From positions 1,178,001 through 1,242,000 of the forward strand of contig NZ_UWPB01000001.1 of the NCBI RefSeq assembly GCF_900604945.1: DNA of 64,000 nucleotides. The letters run 5' to 3'. The stretch is from Ruminococcus sp. Marseille-P6503. Its GTDB lineage: Bacteria > Bacillota > Clostridia > Oscillospirales > Ruminococcaceae. The notes under the pieces were generated by a model. The model was not told where the DNA came from. It worked only from the letters and a program-made list of their open reading frames with translations, and made no database searches. Numbering within the stretch: the first letter of the stretch is position 1; each line of letters opens with the position of its first letter. Positions 16,022 to 25,536 of the stretch are shown piece by piece. A program made the translations under genes and the position numbers.

Positions 16022-18307
16022 ATGGATAAGTATTCTGTCTTAAAAGAATATTTCGGTCACGATTCCTTCCGCAGCGGACAGGAAGCTCTTATTGACAGCG
16101 CGCTTTCCGGACGGGACGTTCTCGGAATAATGCCTACGGGAGCCGGAAAGTCAATGTGCTATCAGATCCCGTGTCTGCTTATGGAGGGCGTGACTATAGT
16201 CGTATCTCCCCTGATCTCGCTTATGAAGGATCAGGTAAATTCTCTTATACAATCGGGCGTAAAGGCGGCTTATCTCAACAGCTCTCTTACCTCCGCGCAG
16301 TATGAAACCGCCCTGGGCAACGCAATAAGGGGAATGTATAAAATCATCTACGTTGCCCCCGAAAGGCTCTGCACTCAGGGCTTTTTGCATTTTTCACGGC
16401 GGGTCAGGATAGCGATGATAGCGGTGGACGAGGCTCACTGCGTTTCACAGTGGGGGCAGGATTTCCGCCCCTCCTATATGAAGATTCCCGAGTTTATCTC
16501 TCAGCTTCCCTGCCGTCCCGTAATCGCCGCCTTTACCGCGACCGCCACTCAGGACGTAAAGCAGGATATAATCAGGCTGCTCGGACTTAACTCTCCATAC
16601 TGCGTTACTACCGGATTTGACCGTGAAAACCTATATTTCGAGGTGCGGAAGCCGTCTGACAAATTCTCGGCGGTCGTTGAAATACTTAAGCGCAGCAAGG
16701 GCAAAAGCGGAATAATCTACTGCTCCACACGCAAGAACGTGGAAGAGGTGTGCGCCCGTCTGAACGAAGCAGGCTATTCCTGCACACGCTACCATGCCGG
16801 ACTTACCGACGAGGAACGCCGTTCCAATCAGGATGATTTCATCTACGACCGGGTTCAGCTTATCACCGCGACCAACGCATTCGGAATGGGTATAGACAAA
16901 TCCAACGTTTCGTTCGTAATACACTACAATATGCCTAAAAATATAGAAAGCTACTATCAGGAGGCGGGACGTGCCGGACGCGACGGCGAGCCTGCGGAAT
17001 GTATACTTCTGTACAGCGGTCAGGATGTGCGAACCAACAGGTTCCTGATAGAAAACTCAGATGAAAATCCCGACCTTGACGATGAAACGCTGGCGCAGAT
17101 ACGTGAAAGAGATCTTGAACGCCTGAAGCAGATGACATTTTACTGCACGACAACAGACTGTCTGAGGGAATTTATACTCCGTTACTTCGGTGAAAGCTCC
17201 AAAAGCTTCTGCTCCAACTGCTCCAACTGCAATACCAATTTTGAGGACGTCGATATAACCGTTGAAAGCCAGAAGATACTGTCCTGCATTTACCGGCTTT
17301 CACAGCGGCGTCTGACATTCGGGGCGGCTGTTATCTCGGCTGTGCTGAAAGGCTCAAAAAACGCTAAGATCGCTCAGTTCGGACTTCAGGACCTTTCGAC
17401 CTACGGAATAATGAGCGACGTTTCCACCGTAAGAATAAGACGGATCATAGATTTTCTTGAGGAAAACGGATACATTCGCCGAACCGGAGATTATTCTGTG
17501 CTCGCCCTTACCGCAAAGGCAAGGGAGATACTTTTTGAAAAAAAGACCGTTACGATGAAAATGCCCAAAGAAGCCGCGAAAAGCCGTTCTCAGCAAACCT
17601 CGGGCGGAGTTTACGCGCTGGATTCCGAGCTTTTCAGCCGTCTTAAAAAGCTGCGCCAGAAGCTTGCCGCCGAAGCAAAAATGCCTGCATACATTATTTT
17701 TACAGATACCGCCCTGCGTGATATGTGCGTCAAGCTTCCTACCACCGAGCAGAAGCTGCTTGAATGCTCAGGAGTAGGAAAAACCAAGCAGCAGCGCTAC
17801 GGCAGACAGGTCCTTGAAGTAATAAACGGCTATCTTGCCGAAAATCCCTCCGCCGCCGCAAGCAGCCCCAACGCATATCTCGAACGGCTGAAGGCAGGCA
17901 AGACCGACGGAAATTTAATGTTCGGGATCATCAGCGATAACTGTTCAAGGCTTAAAGGCAAATCTGAGGAAATGAGCCTCAGCCGGCTTTGCGACTGTAT
18001 TTTTGAACAGCTCGGCATAACAGCGGATAAGGCTTTGCTGAAAACGGCTATTGAAAGCTGGCTTATAAATAACGGCTATCTTGCCCGCAAAGGCTCAAAA
18101 ACGGCAAGCCTGTCCCTTACCATACTGTCCGGGGAAGCCGGGATAGTCGAAGCTCAGACCGTTTCAAGGCTTGGAACGGCATATGCCGCCATAAGATTCC
18201 CTGAAGCGGCTCAGGAATTCATCTATGAGAACCTGCCGGAAATATGCGGGAATAAGCAAAGCGCTGTTAAGGAGAGCTATGAAAACTATACATATAGGAA
18301 ACGTTGA
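16022..18307 (+). CDS. recQ: ATP-dependent DNA helicase RecQ
   Basis: About 761 residues. Superfamily 2 helicase with Walker A MPTGAGKSMCYQ, motif II DEAHCVSQWG, the aromatic-rich loop GQDFRPSY, motif III FTATAT and motif VI YYQEAGRAGRDG. A zinc-binding region with four Cys follows (CLREFILRYFG; CSNCSNC), then a winged-helix RQC domain and an HRDC domain (LFSRLKKLRQKLAAEAKMPAY, about 545-615). The C-terminal 130 residues are a further helical part seen in some Firmicute RecQ. It unwinds DNA in recombination and repair. I chose the ATG at 16022; TTG 16004 and GTG 16010 are possible in-frame starts. Confidence 0.95.
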   Translation: MDKYSVLKEYFGHDSFRSGQEALIDSALSGRDVLGIMPTGAGKSMCYQIPCLLMEGVTIVVSPLISLMKDQVNSLIQSGVKAAYLNSSLTSAQYETALGNAIRGMYKIIYVAPERLCTQGFLHFSRRVRIAMIAVDEAHCVSQWGQDFRPSYMKIPEFISQLPCRPVIAAFTATATQDVKQDIIRLLGLNSPYCVTTGFDRENLYFEVRKPSDKFSAVVEILKRSKGKSGIIYCSTRKNVEEVCARLNEAGYSCTRYHAGLTDEERRSNQDDFIYDRVQLITATNAFGMGIDKSNVSFVIHYNMPKNIESYYQEAGRAGRDGEPAECILLYSGQDVRTNRFLIENSDENPDLDDETLAQIRERDLERLKQMTFYCTTTDCLREFILRYFGESSKSFCSNCSNCNTNFEDVDITVESQKILSCIYRLSQRRLTFGAAVISAVLKGSKNAKIAQFGLQDLSTYGIMSDVSTVRIRRIIDFLEENGYIRRTGDYSVLALTAKAREILFEKKTVTMKMPKEAAKSRSQQTSGGVYALDSELFSRLKKLRQKLAAEAKMPAYIIFTDTALRDMCVKLPTTEQKLLECSGVGKTKQQRYGRQVLEVINGYLAENPSAAASSPNAYLERLKAGKTDGNLMFGIISDNCSRLKGKSEEMSLSRLCDCIFEQLGITADKALLKTAIESWLINNGYLARKGSKTASLSLTILSGEAGIVEAQTVSRLGTAYAAIRFPEAAQEFIYENLPEICGNKQSAVKESYENYTYRKR

Positions 18308-19256
18308 AATAAAACAAACCGCCGCCCTTGCTCCGATGGCTTCAGTCGCCGATAAAGCTTACCGTCTTATGTGCAAGGAGTTCGGAGCGGCATATCTCGT
18401 AAGCGAAATGATATCCTCGAAGGGGCTGTGCTTCGGAGATAAAAAGACCGCGCGGCTTTGTGAGATAGAGGCTCCCGAGCGCCCCATGGCGCTTCAGCTT
18501 TTCGGAGAAGAGCCTGCTTATATGGGAAAGGCGGCGTATCTGCTCAATGAATATAAGCCGGACATTATAGATATAAATATGGGCTGCCCCGTCCCGAAGA
18601 TCGCAGGAAACGGCAGCGGCTCCGCGCTTATGAAAACGCCTGAAACCGCGTTCAGAATCGCGAAAGCCGTAGTTGAAAACGCCTGCTGTCCTGTTACAGT
18701 CAAGCTGCGGGCAGGCTGGGACGAAAGCTCGGTCAACGCGCCTGAGCTTGCAAAGCGGCTGGAGCAGGCGGGAATTTCCGCCGTAGCCGTACACGGCAGA
18801 ACCAGAAACCAGTTTTACAGCGGAAAAGCCGACTGGGACATTATCAGAAGAGTAAAGGAATCCGTCGGTATTCCCGTTATAGGCAACGGCGACGTAAGCT
18901 CGCCCCTTGACTGCATGGCTATGTACGAGCGCGCAGGCTGCGACCTTGTCATGGTTGGCAGAGGCTCCTACGGCAGACCTTGGATATTCCGTGAAATAAA
19001 CGAATATCTCGAACACGGAAAGCTGATGCCCGAAATTTCCCTTGAGGAAAAAATGAGTATAATGCTGCGCCATGCCCGCCTGCTGTGCAGCTACAAGGGC
19101 GAAAAGCAGGGCATGAAGGAAATGCGGAAAAACGTGGCGTGGTATGTAAAGGGACTGCCCGGCTCCGCAAGGATCAGAGGAGAATCCGGCAATCTCAGCG
19201 CGTATTCGGACCTTGAAAGAACGGCTGAAATAATACTGACCGCCGGAAAAAGCTGA
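18279..19256 (+). CDS. dus: tRNA-dihydrouridine synthase (DusB-like)
   Basis: 325 residues, FMN-dependent TIM barrel. Typical elements are LAPMASVADKAYRLM, the catalytic-Cys region NMGCPVPKIAGNGSGSALMK, VHGRTRNQFYSGKADW, IGNGDV and the FMN-phosphate site MVGRGSYGRPW. It reduces uridine to dihydrouridine in tRNA. The start is the ATG at 18279, preceded by AAGGAG at 5 bases, so it overlaps the recQ end by 29 bases; the longer frame from 18225 is not supported. It is probably cotranscribed with recQ. Confidence 0.94.
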   Translation: MKTIHIGNVEIKQTAALAPMASVADKAYRLMCKEFGAAYLVSEMISSKGLCFGDKKTARLCEIEAPERPMALQLFGEEPAYMGKAAYLLNEYKPDIIDINMGCPVPKIAGNGSGSALMKTPETAFRIAKAVVENACCPVTVKLRAGWDESSVNAPELAKRLEQAGISAVAVHGRTRNQFYSGKADWDIIRRVKESVGIPVIGNGDVSSPLDCMAMYERAGCDLVMVGRGSYGRPWIFREINEYLEHGKLMPEISLEEKMSIMLRHARLLCSYKGEKQGMKEMRKNVAWYVKGLPGSARIRGESGNLSAYSDLERTAEIILTAGKS

Positions 19257-19296
19257 CGTAAAGAACAAATACATCAAAAGGAGCGTAAGCGTAACG

Positions 19297-20127
19297 ATGA
19301 GCGTGCTTTATATAGTCGGAACCCCGATAGGAAACCTGGGGGATATGACCTACAGAGCGGTCGAAACCCTGAAAAGCGTGGATTTCATCTGCGCCGAGGA
19401 TACAAGGGTCACCCAGAAGCTGCTTAACTATTTTGAAATAAAAAAACCGACGGTAAGCTATCACCGCCACAGCGGAGAGGAAGCCGCGGCGCGCATAGTG
19501 TCGCGGATAGCGGCAGGTGAAAGCTGCGCCGTTGTTACCGACGCCGGAATGCCCTGTATTTCCGATCCCGGAGAGGACCTTGTAAGGCTTTGCGCCGAAA
19601 ACGGAATAAGAACGGAGGTAGTTCCCGGTCCCACAGCGGTATGCTCCGCCCTTGCGGTAAGCGGACTTTCAACCTCCCGCTTCTGCTTCGAGGGCTTTCT
19701 CTCAACTACCAAGCGTCTTAGGTACGAGCACCTCGCTTCAATTTCCGGCGAACGCCGCACTCTTGTTTTCTACGAAGCGCCGCACAAGCTTATCTACACC
19801 CTGAGGGATATGCTTGAATATCTCGGCGACAGAAAAATTTCCCTCTGCCGCGAGCTGACCAAAATACATGAGGAAATAATGCGGACCACACTCTCTCAGG
19901 CGGTGGAATACTATTCCTCGGTTACGCCCAAGGGAGAATTTGTTCTGGTGATCGAGGGAGCAAAAGAATCGGAAACGGATACCGCCGAAACCGTAGAGGA
20001 CGCGCTTTTGCAGGTAAAGAGCCTTGTAGCAAAGGGCATGAGAGGAGCGGACGCCTGCAAACAGATCGCCAAAGCGACCGGCTTTTCCAAGGGCGAGCTG
20101 TATTCATTGCTGGTATCGGAAGAATAA
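19297..20127 (+). CDS. rsmI: 16S rRNA 2'-O-ribose C1402 methyltransferase
   Basis: 276 residues, SAM-dependent tetrapyrrole-methylase fold. Diagnostic text: GTPIGNLGDMTYRAVETL, CAEDTRVTQKLL, DAGMPCISDPG, VPGPTAVCSALAVSGL and FEGFLSTTKR. It methylates the ribose of C1402 in 16S rRNA. AAGGAG lies about 14 bases before the ATG. Neighbours are also RNA-modification genes. Confidence 0.96.
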   Translation: MSVLYIVGTPIGNLGDMTYRAVETLKSVDFICAEDTRVTQKLLNYFEIKKPTVSYHRHSGEEAAARIVSRIAAGESCAVVTDAGMPCISDPGEDLVRLCAENGIRTEVVPGPTAVCSALAVSGLSTSRFCFEGFLSTTKRLRYEHLASISGERRTLVFYEAPHKLIYTLRDMLEYLGDRKISLCRELTKIHEEIMRTTLSQAVEYYSSVTPKGEFVLVIEGAKESETDTAETVEDALLQVKSLVAKGMRGADACKQIAKATGFSKGELYSLLVSEE

Positions 20128-20167
20128 GCGCATAAAGCAAAAAGTAATCTATAACGGAGGAATACAT

Positions 20168-20515
20168 ATGAAAAAGGTAAAAATCACTGTGCTTAAAACC
20201 ACATTGGACAAGGAGCTTGCCGCCGAGTACGGCGCTGAAAATCTGGGACCCTGCCCGATGATGACCGAGGGACAGGTATTCTATGCCGATTACGCCAAGC
20301 CGGAGGGACTGTGCGACGAGGCATGGAAAGCGATCTACCAGTACGTTTTCGCCCTTGCCCACGGAGCGGAAACGGGGCTTTTCTACTACGGAGACTGGAT
20401 AAGAAAGCCCGGCGTAGCGATATGCTCCTGCAACGACGGACTCCGTCCGGTTATCTTCAAGCTTGAAGCTACAGATACGGAATCTCAGATCGATTACATA
20501 CCAGTGGAAAGATAA
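20168..20515 (+). CDS. TIGR04076 family protein
   Basis: 115 residues, highly conserved small protein in Clostridia (pattern from memory): KVKITVLKTT, CPMMTEGQVFYADY, GLCDEAWKAIYQYVFALAHGA, FYYGDWIRKPGVAICSCNDGLRPVIF. The conserved Cys residues (CPMM, CDEAW, CSCND) suggest a metal or redox role, but the function is unknown. CGGAGG precedes the ATG. A palindrome overlaps its stop codon. Confidence 0.88.
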   Translation: MKKVKITVLKTTLDKELAAEYGAENLGPCPMMTEGQVFYADYAKPEGLCDEAWKAIYQYVFALAHGAETGLFYYGDWIRKPGVAICSCNDGLRPVIFKLEATDTESQIDYIPVER

Positions 20516-20563
20516 ATACCATATAAGGTATTTAATAAATCCATAAATACTTTATATGGTATT
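20514..20563. repeat. Palindromic repeat pair forming a long hairpin
   Basis: AAATACCATATAAGGTATTT (20514-20533) is followed by its near-inverted copy at 20545-20563, so that the two can also pair with each other. The same core appears beyond the trmN6 gene at 21727-21784. It starts in the stop codon of the TIGR04076 gene and ends 11 bases before rimI. Confidence 0.8.
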
Positions 20564-20573
20564 CAGGAGAAAC

Positions 20574-21020
20574 ATGAATATACTTATCAGAAAAATAAGC
20601 GAAAACGACTGCAATGATATATGGAAAATAGAAAAAGATTGTTTTTCTGACCATCATAGCAAGGATTCTTTTCGCAGAGAACTGAACAATCCGCTGTGCG
20701 CCATACTGGCGGCTTTCGATGAAAACATACCTGTCGGGTTTATAAATGTTTGGTTCGTCGCCGGAGAACTGACTATAAATAATATAGCGGTAATTGAAAA
20801 ATATCGGCGTCAAGGCATTGCCGAAAAGCTGATAAACGCGGCATTGGAGCTGTATCCGCAGACCGAATCGGCTATGCTGGAAGTACGGGCTTCAAACGCC
20901 GCCGCGCAGAAATTGTACGAAAAATTGGACTTTATTAAAGTGGGCGTAAGAAAGAGCTACTATTCCGATCCGAAAGAGGACGCGCTGCTTATGACAAAGA
21001 CCATCGGAGGGAAAAAATGA
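20574..21020 (+). CDS. rimI: GNAT N-acetyltransferase, RimI-like
   Basis: 148 residues. GNAT fold with the acetyl-CoA loop VIEKYRRQGIAEKLI, the strand AMLEVRASNAAAQKLYEKLDF and the C-terminal VGVRKSYYSDPKEDALLMTK typical of RimI. It should acetylate the N-terminus of ribosomal protein S18 or a similar target. The ATG at 20574 has AGGAGA 5 bases upstream; a longer frame from 20556 reads through the palindrome. It overlaps trmN6 by 4 bases (ATGA), so translation is coupled. In many Firmicutes rimI sits just before tsaD; here trmN6 lies between them. Confidence 0.88.
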   Translation: MNILIRKISENDCNDIWKIEKDCFSDHHSKDSFRRELNNPLCAILAAFDENIPVGFINVWFVAGELTINNIAVIEKYRRQGIAEKLINAALELYPQTESAMLEVRASNAAAQKLYEKLDFIKVGVRKSYYSDPKEDALLMTKTIGGKK

Positions 21021-21721
21021 ACGGCTTTACCTTTGAACGGCTCAGCGATACGATTGAAATATGCATATCTGCCGAACACCGCTTCGGCACCGACGCTTTT
21101 CTGCTTGCCGATTTCGCCGCGCCCAGACATAAGGATCACGTCTGCGACCTGTGTACCGGAAGCGGAATAATCGCCCTGCTTATGTACAGAAACTTCCGGC
21201 CCGCGCATATCGACGCGGTCGAAATTCAGAATACCGCCCACCAGCAGCTTCTCCTTACGCTTGAACGCTCTGAAATAAGCTGTATAACTCCGATACTGGG
21301 CGACCTGAAAGACTACCGCTCCGAAAAGGAGCTTGATCTTGTTACCTGCAATCCCCCCTACAAGCTTGACGGAACGGGCGCTAAAAACGACAGCAAGGCG
21401 GCGGCGATAGCAAGGCATGAAATGCTCTGCACCATCGGCGACGTATGCAGTACGGCGGCGAAAAACCTTAAATACGGCGGCAGACTCTGCATATGCAACC
21501 GGCCGGAACGGCTGTGCGACATAATGATGTCAATGCGCGAAAACGGAATAGAGCCTAAACGGGTAAGATTTGTGTCCAAAAATCCGTACACTTCTCCGTG
21601 GCTTGTAATGGCTGAGGGGAGAAAGGGCGGAAACCCGTTTTTAAAGGTCGAGCCTCAGCTTTACACCACAGCCGAAAACGGAGAGTATACAGAGGAAATG
21701 AAAAGGATATACCGCCTGTAG
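21017..21721 (+). CDS. trmN6: tRNA1(Val) adenine37-N6-methyltransferase
   Basis: 234 residues, class I SAM-dependent methyltransferase: motif I CDLCTGSGIIALLMY, acidic loop VEIQNTAHQQL, and the N6-adenine motif NPPY in LVTCNPPYKLDG. The N-terminal AEHRFGTDAFLLADF is typical of the YabB/YfiC branch. It methylates the adenine next to the anticodon in certain tRNAs. It is coupled to rimI by a 4-base overlap. Confidence 0.9.
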   Translation: MNGFTFERLSDTIEICISAEHRFGTDAFLLADFAAPRHKDHVCDLCTGSGIIALLMYRNFRPAHIDAVEIQNTAHQQLLLTLERSEISCITPILGDLKDYRSEKELDLVTCNPPYKLDGTGAKNDSKAAAIARHEMLCTIGDVCSTAAKNLKYGGRLCICNRPERLCDIMMSMRENGIEPKRVRFVSKNPYTSPWLVMAEGRKGGNPFLKVEPQLYTTAENGEYTEEMKRIYRL

Positions 21722-21726
21722 CGCAT

Positions 21727-21784
21727 AAATACCTTACGCGGTATCCATGTGCCTGTAAAATACCATATACGGTATTTTACAGGC
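21727..21784. repeat. Palindromic repeats downstream of trmN6
   Basis: A degenerate copy (AAATACCTTACGCGGTATCC, 21727-21746) and a perfect inverted repeat with 14-base arms, GCCTGTAAAATACC and its complement around ATATAC (21751-21784). The core AAATACC-N6-GGTATTT matches the repeats at 20514-20563. No T tract follows, so it is not a standard terminator. Confidence 0.85.
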
Positions 21785-21848
21785 TTCGACTGACATTTAC
21801 GGGATACCTCGTCAATAAACCGAATTTTCATCAGAGGAAGGATAGCGA

Positions 21849-22868
21849 ATGAAGATATTAGCCATAGAAAGCTCCTGCGACGAAACCGCCTGCGCGGTAG
21901 TTGAGGACGGAGTAAAGGTGCTGTCAAATATAGTAGCGACGCAGATAGCCGAACACAGACTTTACGGCGGCGTCGTGCCGGAAATAGCCTCCCGCCGCCA
22001 TGCCGAAAATATCTGCGGAGTGGTCGGCGCGGCGCTGGAGGAGGCTGACTGCACCCTCTCGGACATTGACGCGATAGCCGTGACCTACGCTCCCGGACTT
22101 ATCGGAGCTCTGCTGGTAGGCATAAGCTTTGCCAAGGGGCTCGCAATGTCGGCTGGAAAGCCTCTTGTTCCCGTTCACCACATAGCGGGTCACATTGCGG
22201 CAAACTATATTTCCCACCCTGACCTTAAACCGCCCTATCTCTGTCTTGTGGTATCGGGAGGACATTCCCATATCGTGGAGGTGCTTGACTACACAAAATA
22301 TCGGGTGATCGGACGTACCCACGACGACGCCGCCGGGGAGTGCTTTGACAAAGCGGCGCGTACTCTCGGCTACGAATACCCGGGCGGAAGGTTTATAGAC
22401 GAAGCCGCCAAGCTTGGCGATCCCGAGGCCTATAAGCTTCCCCACCCCAAGGTTCAGGGCCGCGAATACGATTTTTCCTTTTCGGGACTTAAAACCGCGG
22501 TGATAAATCTCGTACACAACGCCGGGCAGAAAGGCGTGGAGATAAATCGTCAGGACGTTGCCGCTTCCTTCCAGAAAACAATGTCCGAAATACTCGTCGG
22601 AAAAACCATGAAAGCGGCGCAGGATCTCGGGTATACTACTATCGGGCTTGCCGGCGGAGTTTCGGCAAATTCAGGAGTCCGCGGCGCGTTGCGGGAAGCC
22701 TGCGAAAAACGCGGCTTTAAGCTTTATATGCCCGAATTAAAATACTGCGGCGATAACGCGGCAATGATAGGCTGTCAGGGATATTTCGATTATCTCGCGG
22801 GAAAACGGGCGGACGAAAGCCTCAACGGTATCGCTACGCTGTCGCTGGATAAGCTGTGTGAAGAGTGA
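21849..22868 (+). CDS. tsaD: tRNA N6-threonylcarbamoyltransferase TsaD
   Basis: 339 residues, ASKHA-fold enzyme. Text: AIESSCDETACAVV, VPEIASRRHAENI, VTYAPGLIGALLVGI, the metal-site HHIAGH, VVSGGHSH, GRTHDDAAGECFDKAAR, GGVSANSGVR and CGDNAAMIG. It places threonylcarbamoyl on A37 of ANN-decoding tRNAs with TsaB and TsaE, which are not in this window. AGGAAGGA lies 7 bases before the ATG. Confidence 0.97.
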   Translation: MKILAIESSCDETACAVVEDGVKVLSNIVATQIAEHRLYGGVVPEIASRRHAENICGVVGAALEEADCTLSDIDAIAVTYAPGLIGALLVGISFAKGLAMSAGKPLVPVHHIAGHIAANYISHPDLKPPYLCLVVSGGHSHIVEVLDYTKYRVIGRTHDDAAGECFDKAARTLGYEYPGGRFIDEAAKLGDPEAYKLPHPKVQGREYDFSFSGLKTAVINLVHNAGQKGVEINRQDVAASFQKTMSEILVGKTMKAAQDLGYTTIGLAGGVSANSGVRGALREACEKRGFKLYMPELKYCGDNAAMIGCQGYFDYLAGKRADESLNGIATLSLDKLCEE

Positions 22869-22911
22869 CGAAGATCAAATCTAAATCAAGAAAGCTGAGC
22901 AGAGGTATAAA

Positions 22912-25464
22912 ATGAAATTACTTGCAATCGACGGAAACAGCATAATGAACCGGGCGTTTTACGGAATAAGGATACTGTCAAATTCCAAGGGACAGTTCAC
23001 CAACGCCATTACCGGCTTTATGAATATATATCTGAAGGAGATCGGAGAGATAGCTCCCGACTGCGTTGCGGTAGCCTTCGATCTTAAAGCCCCTACCTTC
23101 AGGCATAAGGCGAACGCGGCTTACAAAGCCAACCGCAAGGGTATGCCCGACGAGCTTGCCCAGCAGATGCCGGTAATAAAAAAGCTGCTGACCTCAATGG
23201 GCATAAGAATAGTGGAGTGCGAGGGCTATGAAGCCGACGACATCCTCGGCACGCTTTCCCGTATTTTCACCGAATCGGGAAACGAAACCTATATCCTTAC
23301 CGGCGACCGCGACAGCTTCCAGCTTATAAACGACAAGGTGACGGTCCGCCTTGCCACCACAAAGGAAACAAAGATATACACTCCTCAGCGTATCATGGAC
23401 GAATACGGCGTTTCTCCCAAGCAGATGATCGAAGTAAAGGCGCTTATGGGAGATTCCTCAGACAATATCTCCGGCGTTAAGGGAATAGGCGAAAAAACCG
23501 CGCTTTCTCTTATTCAGCAGTGCGGCAGCGTAGATGAGCTGTACAAAAATCTGGATAGTTTAACCTTGACTAAGTCCGTAAGGGCAAAGCTTGAAGAGGG
23601 CTGTCAGGACGCGCTGGACAGCCGTTTTCTGGCGGAAATATGCCTTGACGCTCCTATAGACGGCGCTCCCGAAAGCTATATGCTGACGGAGGGAAAGCCA
23701 CAGGAAACCAAGGAGCTGCTGACCGACCTTGAAATGCTCAGGCTTATGGAAAGACTGAAGCTTTCGGAAAAAAACGCGGCTGTGAACTCCGTATCCTCCG
23801 AGGAAGAGAAGCTTAAATTAAAGGATCTCCCTAAATTTGATATATCGGAGCTTACAAGTGAAAGCCTTGCCGGAATTTCAGACGCCGCCTCGTGCTTTAT
23901 ATACGACGGCAAAAGACTTGAAATACAATGCAAGGGCAATATTTTCTATACGGAAGATATACAGCTTGCCCTCGGTTATTTTGAAACCGACGGCGAAAAA
24001 ATCTGCTTTGAGGGCAAAACCGCCTATAGGACGGCGTTTGAAAACGGCAGGGAGCTTAAAAACCTTGTTTTTGCCTGCGACCTTGCCGGCTATCTGCTCA
24101 ATTCCCAGACAAGCGAATACACAGTGGAAAACCTGTGCTCCGCCTATAAGGTGACATACCGTTCGGACATAGAAAATTTCAGCTCAATAGCAAGCCTTGA
24201 CGCTCTGAGCGGCTGCCTGAAAAATCAGCTGGAGCTTACTGAAACGGACAGGCTTTATTACGACATCGAGCTACCGCTGTGCGAAGTTCTCGGCTCTATG
24301 GAAGCGATCGGCGTAAAGGCTGATACCGACGGAATAAAGGCCTTCGGAGAACAGCTTTCCGCCGATATAGCTCAGCTTACCTCTCAGATATACGGACTTG
24401 CGGGACAGGAATTCAACATCGGCTCTCCCAAGCAGCTGGGAAAGGTGCTGTTTGAGGATCTCGGGCTTCCCGCGAAGAAAAAGACCAAAAGCGGCTATTC
24501 CACAAACGCCGAGGTGCTGGAAAGCCTTGCTGACAAGCACCCTATAATCCCGCTTATCCTGGAATACCGCACCCTAACGAAGCTTAATTCAACCTATGTT
24601 GACGGGCTTCTTAAGGAGGTCAGACCCGACGGCAGGGTTCATTCCGTTTTCAAGCAGACCGAAACCCGTACGGGAAGAATATCCTCCACCGAGCCGAATA
24701 TGCAGAATATTCCCGTAAGAAAAGAGATCGGCAGAAATATGCGCAAATTCTTTGTAGCCGAAAAGGGAAATACCCTGCTTGACGCCGACTACAGCCAGAT
24801 CGAGCTGAGAGTGCTTGCCTCGGTATGCGGCGACAAAAATATGCAGGAAGCCTTCAAAGACGGCAGGGATATCCACACCAGCACCGCCGCTCAGGTTTTC
24901 GGGCTTCCCGAGGACTTTGTGACCCCCGAAATGCGCTCTGCCGCAAAAGCCGTAAATTTCGGAATAATTTACGGAATAGGAGCGTTTTCGCTTTCAAAGG
25001 ATATCGGAGTATCGGTAGCCGAAGCTAAAAAATATATCCGCAATTATCTGGACAACTTTCCTAAAGTGTCCGAATTTATGGATAAAACAGTCGAGGACGG
25101 CATAAAGAACGGCTACGTTACCACGATTTTCGGCAGACGCCGCTACATTCCCGAGCTTACAGCCTCCAACAAGGTAATGCAGGCGTTCGGAAAGCGCGCG
25201 GCAATGAACGCGCCTATTCAGGGAGCGGCGGCGGACATAATCAAGATCGCGATGGTAAAGGTTTACCGCCGCCTTAAAGAGGAAAAGCTCAGCGCAAAGC
25301 TGATACTTCAGGTCCACGACGAGCTTATCATAGAAGCCTCTCTTTCAGATAAGGACAAAGCGGCGCGGATACTGAAGGAGGAAATGGAAAACGCCGTATC
25401 TCTCGCTGTACCAATGTCGGTTGACGTAGGCGATGGCGAAAGCTGGTATCTTGCAAAGGGCTAG
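22912..25464 (+). CDS. polA: DNA polymerase I
   Basis: 850 residues. The N-terminal 5'-nuclease domain (LAIDGNSIMNRAFYG; YEADDILGTL; TGDRDSFQLI; GDSSDNISGVKGIGEKTA) is followed by a degenerate 3'-5' exonuclease region in which I find no DxE proofreading motif. The family A polymerase domain then carries motif A DYSQIELRVLAS, motif B RSAAKAVNFGIIYG and motif C QVHDELIIE. It processes Okazaki fragments and fills repair gaps. Loss of proofreading residues is common in Firmicute Pol I. AGAGG precedes the ATG. Confidence 0.97.
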   Translation: MKLLAIDGNSIMNRAFYGIRILSNSKGQFTNAITGFMNIYLKEIGEIAPDCVAVAFDLKAPTFRHKANAAYKANRKGMPDELAQQMPVIKKLLTSMGIRIVECEGYEADDILGTLSRIFTESGNETYILTGDRDSFQLINDKVTVRLATTKETKIYTPQRIMDEYGVSPKQMIEVKALMGDSSDNISGVKGIGEKTALSLIQQCGSVDELYKNLDSLTLTKSVRAKLEEGCQDALDSRFLAEICLDAPIDGAPESYMLTEGKPQETKELLTDLEMLRLMERLKLSEKNAAVNSVSSEEEKLKLKDLPKFDISELTSESLAGISDAASCFIYDGKRLEIQCKGNIFYTEDIQLALGYFETDGEKICFEGKTAYRTAFENGRELKNLVFACDLAGYLLNSQTSEYTVENLCSAYKVTYRSDIENFSSIASLDALSGCLKNQLELTETDRLYYDIELPLCEVLGSMEAIGVKADTDGIKAFGEQLSADIAQLTSQIYGLAGQEFNIGSPKQLGKVLFEDLGLPAKKKTKSGYSTNAEVLESLADKHPIIPLILEYRTLTKLNSTYVDGLLKEVRPDGRVHSVFKQTETRTGRISSTEPNMQNIPVRKEIGRNMRKFFVAEKGNTLLDADYSQIELRVLASVCGDKNMQEAFKDGRDIHTSTAAQVFGLPEDFVTPEMRSAAKAVNFGIIYGIGAFSLSKDIGVSVAEAKKYIRNYLDNFPKVSEFMDKTVEDGIKNGYVTTIFGRRRYIPELTASNKVMQAFGKRAAMNAPIQGAAADIIKIAMVKVYRRLKEEKLSAKLILQVHDELIIEASLSDKDKAARILKEEMENAVSLAVPMSVDVGDGESWYLAKG

Positions 25465-25536
25465 CAAAGCTTGTAATAAGCTTATTTTGAAAATATTCAT
25501 TACGACAACAATAAAACGCTGCTGGGAGTGGTTGTT

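Noticed and set aside
21727-21784. Rho-independent terminator after trmN6
   Set aside because: The stem is strong but AT-rich near the loop and not followed by T; its relation to the palindromes at 20514 argues for a repeat family instead.
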